The translations under genes were made by a program, and so were the position numbers. Positions 54,631 through 62,252 of a DNA stretch of 64,000 nucleotides are shown here, one piece after another; the stretch's first letter is position 1, and the number at the start of each line of letters is the position of its first letter. The stretch comes from Thermoanaerobaculales bacterium (GTDB lineage Bacteria; Acidobacteriota; Thermoanaerobaculia; Thermoanaerobaculales; Sulfomarinibacteraceae), in NCBI GenBank assembly GCA_035358815.1, contig DAOPQC010000001.1:766507-830506 (forward strand). The letters are read 5' to 3'. The notes beneath the pieces are model-generated. The model was not told where the DNA came from and searched no databases. It saw nothing but the letters and a program-made list of their open reading frames with translations.

Positions 54631-57375
54631 CTACTCCGTGTAGCCGAGGGCCCGGAGTCGGGCCCTGAGCTCGTCCCCCACGGCTGCCTCCGCGCTCGGC
54701 TCCAGGAACTTCGTGCCCGCCCACCGCAGCGAGATGCTTGGGAGCCGTTGATCGATGCCGCCCTCGGAGCGGAGCCACTCGGTGCCGGTCCATTCGAGGG
54801 TCAGCCGTGCCTGCACATCGCGCGTGAGATCCACGACCGCCCGCCGTCGTTCGTCCGAGGGATCGTCACCGCCGGCTGTGATCTCCAGCGGCAGGCTGGT
54901 CGTGTGGGCGTTCTCGAGAATCAGCGTGAAGGCCGCCCCGGAAGGTACCGTTATCTCGGCCTTGCCGCCACCCCGCCAGTGAACGCGGTCGCGGACGAGG
55001 TCCACGGCCTTCAGGTTGTTCTGTTCGACCACGTTGCGGATCGTCAGCGCGAATTCGTCGCTGCTCGGGTTGTCGAGCTCCAGGCGGACGCCGGGCGTCG
55101 CCTCGCTGTACGCATGGGCCAGCTCCCGGCGCAGAGTCGAGAGCTCCGGGGCATCGGAGAGGTTCTGCGATTCCGTTGGATCGAGGTCAATTCGGTAGTA
55201 CTCGGTGTCTCCCGCGACCGGCGCCCACGCGGCGTTGTTGAGGATCAGCTTGGCACGATTGCCGATGCGCAGCGACATTCCGTAGTTGCTCGATGGGACG
55301 TAGCTCGCTGCGGGGCGACGGCGGTCCTCCTGGCCGCGGCGCATCAGGGCGGCCAGGGAATCGCCCTCGACCTCGGGCTCCGACTGGATCCCGAGCAGGT
55401 CCAGCACCGTCGGCACAATATCGATCGACCGCACCTGAGCGTCGATGATGGGGTGCCCTCGGGAGCCCCCCGGCAGGCCGACGATGAGAGGAATCATCAG
55501 GTTCTCGTCGTGGAGGTAGACATGGCCGTAGACACCGTGCTCGCCGAGCAGCTCCCCGTGATCCGAGGTGAAGATCACGAGAGTGCGGTCACTCAGACCG
55601 AGGGCATCCAGCTCGTCGAACAGCACGGGGAGCTGGCTGTCGAGGTAGGCAATCCGGCTGTCGTAGATATCGGCGGGTAGCGCGGACAGGGACTGCGGGA
55701 GGGGGATCTCTCCATCGGCCGTCCGTAGGACGCGGTACTTGGCCCGCTTGTAGCCGTTCTCGGCTGTCGATGCCGCCGTCCGCCAGAACATTCTGCCGGT
55801 GAAGTCGAGATCGCTGAACTGCGTGAAGAAAGGCTCGCGGCGCCGTGCTCGATAGTGGATGTCGTAGGTGTGCAGAAACAAGAAGAACGGCTCGTGGGCA
55901 TGCTCCCTCAGCAACGCCGTCGCCGACTCCAGGATGACGCTGAGCTCGTGATCGGCGCCGTTGATCGGAGCTCCGGTGTCGGGGTCAGTCCCGGACCAGT
56001 ACCGGAAGCGGTCGAAACCCTGGCCGAGGTGATACGCCGGGTGGACCCAGCCTCCACCGGTCACCGCAAGAGTCGCGTATCCAGCCTCTCGCAGATACTC
56101 GGACAGCAGCTTGAGAGATCCCGGCGCCGGGCTCGAGTAGTTGACGCCGTGCCGGAGCGCACCGACGCCGCTCAGCATCGAGGTGTGCGATGGCAGCGTC
56201 CAAGGGGCTGCGGCGACGACGTTTCGGAACACCGTCCCGCGCCGGCTCGCCCAGGCTGCGAGGTTCGGCGTCGTCGGCCGATCGTGGCCGTACAGCGACA
56301 TCCGATCGGCGCGCAGGGTGTCGATGGAGATAAGCACGACGTTGGTCCGGGGCCGCCGGGTCGCCGTCGCGATGATCTCCGGGTTCGCCCAAGCCGGGAG
56401 CCCGAGGAGCTCTTGGCCGGCAGATTCGGTGCTTGTCTCGAGGGTCAGCTCGACGTCTTCCCCTGCCCACGGTGCGAGGTCAACCTGGACCGGGGTCCAG
56501 GCTGTCGTCGGCGTCTCGTCGGGATGGAGGGTGCGGCTGAAAACTTGCTCGCGCCGACCGTGGTGGGTGACCGCCACGCTGTAACGCACCGGCATCCGGC
56601 TGCGCTCCAGGTGGGCGAAGGAGAGCCGCAGCTCGCCGCCCCGGGGTGGCACCGTGCAGCGTGAGCGCAAGGCAGTGCCGGGGACGGTCACGAATCCGTT
56701 TCGGACGTCACTGCCGACGTCGATCTTCCAGGGCCGGTCGAGGATCTCGGGGAGGCCTTTGCTGTCAACGCGCGACGAGTAACCGGCGATTTCCCGGATT
56801 CTGGTCGCGGCTGCGGCAGCGGCGCGAACGCCGAGCCGTGCGACGTCGCCCCGCCACTCCGGGTGGCTTGCCACCGAGAAGCGATGCTCGGAGGAGCTTC
56901 GATTCCGCGGGATGCGGTCGGCCACTTGGAGCGTCCGCTGGTCGGTGAAGCCCTGATTCGGCGGGGCCCAGCAAAGTCGGAGCTTGAGATAGCTGGCGCC
57001 GGGGTGCTCAACCTGGACGACGATCTCGCGGACGTCCGAGGCGTTCAAGCTCACGGGTTCCTCGATTGCGGACACGCCGTTCTGCGCCATTTCCGTACCG
57101 TTTCGCCGGGTCTCGGATGGCGGAGCGGGGGCCGCGAGACGCAAACGGAACGACTCCGTCTTGACCTGGTGCGCCGAGAGGTCAAAGACCTCGGGCCGAT
57201 CGGTCTCGATCCACCGCCAGACGAGCTCGCGGTCGGCGACCGGGCTTTGAGCGCAGGCGCAGAAGCCGCCGAGAATCAGCAACAGGCGCCACACGGCACT
57301 GGCGTCAGGGCGCCCGGATCGCCGTCGGGCCGCAGCCGGCTGGGCAATGAGCGGCGGCTTGGCAGCGGTCGTCAT
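54631..57375 (-). CDS. AlkP-superfamily 'sulfatase' with N-terminal sandwich domain
   Basis: The 914-residue exported protein has an N-terminal hydrophobic segment (WRLLLILGGFCACAQS; lipobox weak). A beta-rich domain (~40-330) and the linker GLPAWANPEI follow, then the catalytic domain (from ~343): NVVLISIDTLRADRMSLYGHDRPTTPN, APWTLPSHTSMLSG (T-L-P-S-H near 395), FFLFLHTYDIHY, and IFTSDHGELLGEHGVYGH. A C-terminal beta domain ends LRALGYTE. It is paralogous to the 24319 protein over its whole length. ATG 57375 overlaps the stop of the upstream gene (ATGA); a longer frame upstream runs through that gene and is rejected. Third gene of a three-gene operon. The Thr in place of Cys/Ser argues against formylglycine chemistry. 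Confidence 0.83.
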   Translation of the reverse strand: MTTAAKPPLIAQPAAARRRSGRPDASAVWRLLLILGGFCACAQSPVADRELVWRWIETDRPEVFDLSAHQVKTESFRLRLAAPAPPSETRRNGTEMAQNGVSAIEEPVSLNASDVREIVVQVEHPGASYLKLRLCWAPPNQGFTDQRTLQVADRIPRNRSSSEHRFSVASHPEWRGDVARLGVRAAAAAATRIREIAGYSSRVDSKGLPEILDRPWKIDVGSDVRNGFVTVPGTALRSRCTVPPRGGELRLSFAHLERSRMPVRYSVAVTHHGRREQVFSRTLHPDETPTTAWTPVQVDLAPWAGEDVELTLETSTESAGQELLGLPAWANPEIIATATRRPRTNVVLISIDTLRADRMSLYGHDRPTTPNLAAWASRRGTVFRNVVAAAPWTLPSHTSMLSGVGALRHGVNYSSPAPGSLKLLSEYLREAGYATLAVTGGGWVHPAYHLGQGFDRFRYWSGTDPDTGAPINGADHELSVILESATALLREHAHEPFFLFLHTYDIHYRARRREPFFTQFSDLDFTGRMFWRTAASTAENGYKRAKYRVLRTADGEIPLPQSLSALPADIYDSRIAYLDSQLPVLFDELDALGLSDRTLVIFTSDHGELLGEHGVYGHVYLHDENLMIPLIVGLPGGSRGHPIIDAQVRSIDIVPTVLDLLGIQSEPEVEGDSLAALMRRGQEDRRRPAASYVPSSNYGMSLRIGNRAKLILNNAAWAPVAGDTEYYRIDLDPTESQNLSDAPELSTLRRELAHAYSEATPGVRLELDNPSSDEFALTIRNVVEQNNLKAVDLVRDRVHWRGGGKAEITVPSGAAFTLILENAHTTSLPLEITAGGDDPSDERRRAVVDLTRDVQARLTLEWTGTEWLRSEGGIDQRLPSISLRWAGTKFLEPSAEAAVGDELRARLRALGYTE

Positions 57376-58787
57376 TGCACGTACCCCAGCGCCCGCAGCT
57401 GCTCGAGCGTCTCCTCGTCGAGCTGTTGCCCGGTCTCGGCCGTCTCGACCGGGGACGAGGCGACCATCGCCTCCCACGCCTCGAGTAGCTGCCGCCGCGG
57501 CTCGATGCCGGCCGGCTGCGCCCCTGCCAGATCGGACTGCTCGAGCGGGTCGGCACGGTAGTCGTAGAGCTCCACCGCCCCGGTCTTCTGGGTGAAGATC
57601 ATCCTCTGCCCGCCGAGCGTGACGGCGCGCTGGCGGCCGAAGAAGGGCGACTCCGAGAAGGCGACGTGCGGGCCCTCGGCCGGCCGGCCGAGCAGGAGCG
57701 GCAGCAGGCTCGAGCCCTGGACGCCGGTGGGGATCGGCGCGCCGGCGAGCTCGAGCAGAGTCGGCATCAGGTCCACCGACTCCACGACCTCGTCCACCGC
57801 CCGTGCCAGCCGGCCGCCGGGCAGCCGGATCATCAGCGGGATCCGGGTGACCGTGGCGTACAGCTTCTCGTGCATGACCGAGCCGTGCTCCTGGAACTCC
57901 TCGCCGTGGTCCGACAGGAAGACCACGGTGGCGCGGCGGTCGAGGCCGAGCTCCTCGATCAGCTTCCAGAAGCGGCCGAACCAATCGTCGACGAAGCGGA
58001 TCTCGCCGTCGTAGAGCGCCATGGCGTAGGCGAGATCGTTGGGCGGCAGGGTGAGGGGCTCCTTGGTGAACTTGGACAGCCGGACGTCGTTCATCTGCTT
58101 GGTGGTCGGCTCGAAGCCGGGCGTTGGGGCGGCGACGCCGTCCATGAACGCCCGGTCGAATGGCGGGGGCGGCGCGTAGGGCGTGTGGGGGTCGTAGGTG
58201 TGGATCAGGAGCAGGAAGCTCTCGCCGGCGTGGTCGCGCAGCCACGGCTCCACCTTCGGCCCGATCGCCGCCAGCCCCTGGCCGCGGCTGTCGTCGTAGA
58301 GCGCGAAGCCCTGGCCGATCCCGAACACCTCGCGCATGTAGCCGCCGTCGTGGAAGCCGGCCGTCCGGTAGCCGCGGGCCGCGAGCACCTCGGCCAGGGT
58401 CACCACCTGTTCGGGGACGCGGTCCTCGTCGAACACCATGCCGTGGGTCGACGGGTAGAGGCCGGTCAGGATCGAGGTCTGCGACGGCGGCGTGTTGGGG
58501 GCCTGGCTGAAGGCCCACTCGAAGCGCACCGTCTCTGCTGCGAACGCGTCGATGTTCGGGCTGGTCGGGCGCTGGTAGCCGTAGCAGCCGAGGTGGTCGG
58601 CGCGCAGCGTGTCGATGTCGACAATGATGATCGGGTGCGGCCGCCGCGGCAGCGGATCGGAGATGGAGCAGGCGGCAACGGCCAGGCTGGCTGCCGCAAG
58701 CAGAGCCAGCCGAGGGAGTCGTCGGCAGCCTCTGCAGCGGGCGGGTCCGGGGGCAGGCGATGACGCTCGAAGGCAGTCCACTGTCAC
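57372..58787 (-). CDS. AlkP-superfamily 'sulfatase' lipoprotein
   Basis: The 471-residue protein has a lipoprotein signal (LALLAAASLAVAAC, Cys near 40) after an Arg/Cys-rich n-region. The catalytic domain has IIIVDIDTLRADHLGCYGYQRPTSPNID, QAPNTPPSQTSILTGLYPS (T-P-P-S-Q), LLLIHTYDPHTPY, and VFLSDHGEEFQEHGSVMHEK. The end has LYDYRADPLEQSDL and LRALGYVQ. It is the closest relative of the 49927 protein in this window (same PSQ.SILTGLYPS and CYGY.RPTSPNID segments). GTG 58787 overlaps the upstream stop (GTGA). Second gene of the operon. Substrate class is uncertain, as for the other four. Confidence 0.84.
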   Translation of the reverse strand: MTVDCLRASSPAPGPARCRGCRRLPRLALLAAASLAVAACSISDPLPRRPHPIIIVDIDTLRADHLGCYGYQRPTSPNIDAFAAETVRFEWAFSQAPNTPPSQTSILTGLYPSTHGMVFDEDRVPEQVVTLAEVLAARGYRTAGFHDGGYMREVFGIGQGFALYDDSRGQGLAAIGPKVEPWLRDHAGESFLLLIHTYDPHTPYAPPPPFDRAFMDGVAAPTPGFEPTTKQMNDVRLSKFTKEPLTLPPNDLAYAMALYDGEIRFVDDWFGRFWKLIEELGLDRRATVVFLSDHGEEFQEHGSVMHEKLYATVTRIPLMIRLPGGRLARAVDEVVESVDLMPTLLELAGAPIPTGVQGSSLLPLLLGRPAEGPHVAFSESPFFGRQRAVTLGGQRMIFTQKTGAVELYDYRADPLEQSDLAGAQPAGIEPRRQLLEAWEAMVASSPVETAETGQQLDEETLEQLRALGYVQ

Positions 58788-60253
58788 TCCACGTAGCCGA
58801 TCGCGCGGAGCTTCTCGGCGTCGTCGTCGCTCAGGATGTCGCCTCGCACCGGCTCGGCGGCGATGGTCGACTTGAGCTTGCGATTGGCTCTCACGATCCT
58901 GAGCAGTGCGGTACGCATCGCCTCGACCCGCTCGATCTGCTGGGCGGCGACGTCTCTCTGTTCGGTCGGGTCGTCGAGGCGGTCATACAGCTCGGAGCTT
59001 CCAGTGTCGCGGTGGTGGATCAGTGTCCACTGCCCCAGGCGGAGCGTGAAGCACTGTCGATCGAGCTTGTCCCGGCCAAAAGCCGCCCTTGCTTCGGGAG
59101 CGACCTCGCCGCGGACGAGCGGCAACAGGCTCTTCCCCTGGAGGTGGGATGGCGGCGGCTCGCCGGCGGCCTCGAGCAGGGTTGGAAGGTAGTCGACGGT
59201 CTCGACGGTGGTCTCGACTCGCGCTCCCCCGCGCCGCGCTCGCGGCAGCTTGACCAGCAGCGGCACGGCGAGGTCCTCGACGTAGGGCTGGACGTGAAGA
59301 AACCTGCCGTGCTCGCGGAACTCCTCCCCGTGGTCCGACGTGATGAGCACCAGCGAGTCGTCCCAACGCGAGCGGCTGCGCAGCCCGTCCACCAGGGCTC
59401 CGATCTCGCGGTCGACGTAGGCCACCCCTCTCCCGTAGAGAGCGGCTATGCGACTGACGGTCTCCCGGTCGACCGGTCGAAGCTCGCGGTCGGCGGCGGC
59501 CAGGAACTCGCTCGCGCAGTGATCGGCCTCGTCGCAGAAATCGGTGCTTCCTGCGGACACCCCCAGACCCTCGAGGAACCGCGGCGGCGCGTAGTAGGGA
59601 AGGGCGTTTTCACCGGCCTTGAAGTGGTCACAGTGTGGGTCGATGTAGTGCAGGAACAGGAACAGGGGCCGGACGTCGCTGTCCAGCGCATCGAGGAGCT
59701 CGAAGGCGCGCCGGTTGACCCGGTCCGCGTACACCAGGCCATATTCGAGGACCTCATAGTGGTCGAAACCGCGCGCGAAACCGAACTCTCCCTGCATCCA
59801 CAGGTTGCTGGCCACGCCGATGGTGTGGTAGCCGGCCGCTTTGAGCTGCTCCGGCAGGGTCGGAAGCGTGTCGGCGAGTCGCGCCGTGCTGCGGTCCACC
59901 CCGTGCACATCAGGATACAGGCCCGTGAACATCGAGATGTGGGATGGGAGGGTGAACGGCACGGGCGCCCAGGCGTCGTCAAAGACCACCGCCTCCGGCG
60001 CGAGGGCGTCGATCTCCGGGGTCAGGCTCGCCCGCCCGCCGCAATAGAGGCCGACGTGGTCGCGCCGCAGGTTGTCGAGGGAGACCAGCACGATGTCGGG
60101 AGGGGCCGGCGGGGCGGCGCATGACGCAAACGCCGCGACGGCTGCCGCGAGCACGACGGACCGCCGTGCCGAGCGAGCGACGGCGCTGTCGCCGGCGAGC
60201 CTCCTCGCGGCCTGCTCCGGCCGCCGGCCTGCTTGACCCAAAGCTGTGGCCAC
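58784..60253 (-). CDS. AlkP-superfamily 'sulfatase' lipoprotein, first gene of operon
   Basis: The 489-residue protein has a lipoprotein signal (SVVLAAAVAAFASC, Cys near 45). Its catalytic domain has DIVLVSLDNLRRDHVGLYCGG, VPFTLPSHISMFTGLYPDVHG (T-L-P-S-H), FLFLHYIDPHCDHFKAG, and LITSDHGEEFREHGRFLHVQPY. The last residues are LRAIGYVE. GTG 60253 is chosen because GGAGGG lies 4 nt before it and a promoter sits just upstream whose -10 box would overlap the ATG at 60271. A TTG at 60298 is inside that promoter. It shares a transcript with two further hydrolases through 4-nt overlaps. Cys residues around CDHF and FCDEADHCA may form a disulphide. Confidence 0.82.
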   Translation of the reverse strand: MATALGQAGRRPEQAARRLAGDSAVARSARRSVVLAAAVAAFASCAAPPAPPDIVLVSLDNLRRDHVGLYCGGRASLTPEIDALAPEAVVFDDAWAPVPFTLPSHISMFTGLYPDVHGVDRSTARLADTLPTLPEQLKAAGYHTIGVASNLWMQGEFGFARGFDHYEVLEYGLVYADRVNRRAFELLDALDSDVRPLFLFLHYIDPHCDHFKAGENALPYYAPPRFLEGLGVSAGSTDFCDEADHCASEFLAAADRELRPVDRETVSRIAALYGRGVAYVDREIGALVDGLRSRSRWDDSLVLITSDHGEEFREHGRFLHVQPYVEDLAVPLLVKLPRARRGGARVETTVETVDYLPTLLEAAGEPPPSHLQGKSLLPLVRGEVAPEARAAFGRDKLDRQCFTLRLGQWTLIHHRDTGSSELYDRLDDPTEQRDVAAQQIERVEAMRTALLRIVRANRKLKSTIAAEPVRGDILSDDDAEKLRAIGYVE

Positions 60254-60269
60254 CGACCCTCCGGCGGGC

Positions 60270-60298
60270 ATTGTCCGCCACCCGTCTGACCCGGTCAA
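60270..60298 (-). promoter_or_regulatory. Sigma70-like promoter TTGACC-N17-GACAAT of the hydrolase operon
   Basis: On the minus strand TTGACC (60298-60293) and GACAAT (60275-60270) are 17 nt apart, the optimal spacing. A start near 60263 gives a leader of about 10 nt that begins next to GGAGGG. Confidence 0.6.
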
Positions 60299-60435
60299 AC
60301 TGAGAAGCCGTTCGCTTTTCTGCCGGCCCCCGGGGCGGTTGGCGCTCGGACAGGTTCTCCTGCCGGGCGCCGAAAGGCCCGGCGCACTGCCGGCGGCACC
60401 GCGCCCGGAGAAATCCGGAAACCTGGCGTTACCGA

Positions 60436-60464
60436 TTGCGGTTTCGAACGTCCTGATTTACGAT
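60436..60464 (+). promoter_or_regulatory. Promoter TTGCGG-N17-TACGAT of the LamG-like gene
   Basis: TTGCGG (60436-60441) and TACGAT (60459-60464) are separated by 17 nt. The inferred leader is nearly 90 nt long and ends in a strong GGAGG. It is divergent to the hydrolase-operon promoter. Confidence 0.5.
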
Positions 60465-60558
60465 GAGAGCCCGGGAGGCTCGGGGATTCCTTCAGGAACG
60501 GTGGTCGGAACCGCCGGCGTCCCGATCGGATGCAACAAAGTAACCGAGGAGGTATGGA

Positions 60559-61215
60559 ATGAGAAAGCTCCTAGCAGTCATCGTGGTCGGGCTGGGCGTC
60601 CTCACCCTCGCCGGGGTCGCCATGGCCGAAAACACCCTCGAGGTCCTGCCCGAGGCGGCGATGAACGGAACCAACTACGGGCTCAAGGTGAACATCGACC
60701 AGGGATCGCTGGATGAGGCCTACGTCCAGAGCGATCATCCCCAGACCGAGAGCCACTTCCGGGTCGGCTTCTGGCTGGATGCCACGGGTCTCAGCCTCCC
60801 GGTCACGCCCCCGGTTAACAAGAAGTTCGTGTTCATGAAGCTGTACAGCGACAGCCAGACCAAGCAGCACACCTTCGTCTACATCATGCGCAACAACGAA
60901 GACACCGCGTGGCGGATTGGCCTGAACACCAAGCGGGACAACAACACCTTCTTCTGGGTCGGTGGCACCTTCCTGAGCAACTCCAATAGCCCCAACCCCC
61001 ACTACATCGAGGTCGAGTGGCAGCAGGCGGATCCGGGAATGAGCAACGGCTATGCGCGCCTGTACCGGGACGGTGTCCTCAAGCGTGAGGTCACGGACCT
61101 CGACAACGACACCTGGAACGTGGACCGGGTCCGGGTCGGCATTCCACCCCTGCCCAGGCTCGGCCCGCTGGCCAGCGGGTACTTCTACTTCGACGAGTAC
61201 GTCTCGACCCGCTGA
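60559..61215 (+). CDS. Secreted jelly-roll (LamG-like) protein of unknown function
   Basis: The 218-residue protein has a signal peptide (LLAVIVVGLGVLTLAGVAMA) and a beta-sandwich body: FRVGFWLDATGLSLP, FVFMKLYSDSQTKQHTFVYIMRN, WRIGLNTKRDNNTFFWVGG, YIEVEWQQAD, GYARLYRDGVLKREVTDLDND and the ending GYFYFDEYVSTR. This succession of strands is that of LamG/concanavalin-like folds that bind glycans. GGAGG lies 6 nt before ATG 60559. The gene stands alone between a strong promoter and a strong terminator and has a less GC-rich codon choice than its neighbours. Many Asn codons and the low Cys content fit a periplasmic or extracellular protein. Strong signals on both ends suggest high expression. Confidence 0.75.
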   Translation: MRKLLAVIVVGLGVLTLAGVAMAENTLEVLPEAAMNGTNYGLKVNIDQGSLDEAYVQSDHPQTESHFRVGFWLDATGLSLPVTPPVNKKFVFMKLYSDSQTKQHTFVYIMRNNEDTAWRIGLNTKRDNNTFFWVGGTFLSNSNSPNPHYIEVEWQQADPGMSNGYARLYRDGVLKREVTDLDNDTWNVDRVRVGIPPLPRLGPLASGYFYFDEYVSTR

Positions 61216-61237
61216 CGATCGATCGTTCGAGCTCACA

Positions 61238-61268
61238 GGCCACCGGGCTTCGGCCCGGTGGCCTTTTT
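61238..61268 (+). terminator. Intrinsic terminator with UUCG tetraloop
   Basis: GGCCACCGGGC and GCCCGGTGGCC form a perfect 11-bp stem closed by TTCG and followed by TTTTT. It is the clearest Rho-independent terminator in the window, just after the LamG-like gene. Confidence 0.92.
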
Positions 61269-61321
61269 CGCTTTGAGGACGCTCCCGCAGTGATCGCCCC
61301 CCGCGAGGGGCAAGCCCCGGC

Positions 61322-62176
61322 TCAGGCTGTCCCGATCGTTCGCAACCACCCCTCGTCGCGCTCGTAGCCGAGGTCGAGCAGCAGCTTGCCGTACCGCTCG
61401 TTGAAGCGCGCGGCCAGGCTGGGAGTGAAGTGGTTGCGCCAGTCCCCCGCCTCGCCGCGCCGGTAGTGGCTGCGCGAGTCTTCCTGGCCGACGTGGCGCC
61501 CCCCCGCCTTCTTGGAGAAGCGATGGCTGTGGATGACATGGAGGAGCTCGACCCGCTGCAGGCGGCGGGTGGGTGTTGGCGTGGTCCGCGGGGGCTCAAC
61601 CGCAGCTTTCGCTCGCGCGGCGATCCGCTGCAGCTCCTCAGCCAGCGAAACCTCTTCCGGGTCGACGAGACCGAGGTGCAGAAAGACCTCGATGAGACCC
61701 TCGTACGAGTCGCGGACCAGGTCCTCCATCTTGAGCTCGAGCATCTGCGGCCGCTGGTAGTTCCACCGCGCCAGCGCCGAGAACACGTCCTCGATGAAGT
61801 CCAGCTCGAGGTTGAGCCCCTCCTCCTCGGAGCCGTCCTTGAGCCTCTGGCGGTGCTGCTCCAGGGCCGACCAGCCATCCGTCGGGTGCGAGTGGAGGTG
61901 GGAGAAGTAGGCCGAGACCAGCAAGTCGCGGGGATCGCGGATCACGTGGAAGCCTCGGTAGTCGTCGATGGGGTCGATGAACTCGTGCCGCGCGTTGGTG
62001 TAGGCGAGGAGGCCGACCGGCCGCTGCGCCAGGAAGGTGGCGAGGTCACGGCCGAACATGCCCGCGTTGTGCGCCTCGAAGAACTCCAGGTCGGCCAGTC
62101 TGCAGGCGTCGGACAGGATGTCCACCAGCCAACGCGTCGCGCACTTGTGGTGGCCGCAGTACATGAGCAGGGTCAT
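61322..62176 (-). CDS. Sulfotransferase family protein
   Basis: The 284-residue protein has the 5'-phosphosulfate loop HHKCATRWLVDIL near the N-terminus (residues ~9-20) in place of the usual P-K-S/T-G-T. It has the 3'-phosphate segment YRGFHVIRDPRDLLVSAYFSH (~93-113), and the late GDWRNHFTPSLAARFNERYG block, as in PAPS-dependent sulfotransferases. It would transfer sulfate from PAPS to a hydroxyl or amino group of a glycan or other molecule in the cytosol. The start ATG 62176 follows GGGAGGG with proper spacing. No sulfate-activation genes (cysD/N/C) are in this window. The next gene, 76 nt upstream, encodes the phosphoethanolamine-transferase-like protein. Confidence 0.85.
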   Translation of the reverse strand: MTLLMYCGHHKCATRWLVDILSDACRLADLEFFEAHNAGMFGRDLATFLAQRPVGLLAYTNARHEFIDPIDDYRGFHVIRDPRDLLVSAYFSHLHSHPTDGWSALEQHRQRLKDGSEEEGLNLELDFIEDVFSALARWNYQRPQMLELKMEDLVRDSYEGLIEVFLHLGLVDPEEVSLAEELQRIAARAKAAVEPPRTTPTPTRRLQRVELLHVIHSHRFSKKAGGRHVGQEDSRSHYRRGEAGDWRNHFTPSLAARFNERYGKLLLDLGYERDEGWLRTIGTA

Positions 62177-62252
62177 CGCGATCCCTCCCTCTGCGTCGGG
62201 GAGCCCGGCGCCCCGGCCGCGGGTCAGACGAAATGGTACACGGTATGGTGGC

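Noticed and set aside
24319..60253. Polysaccharide utilisation locus based on the 'sulfatases' and the glycosidase-like protein
   Set aside because: No SusC/SusD-like pair, no sulfatase maturase, and the nucleophile signature is missing. The surrounding genes are biosynthetic.
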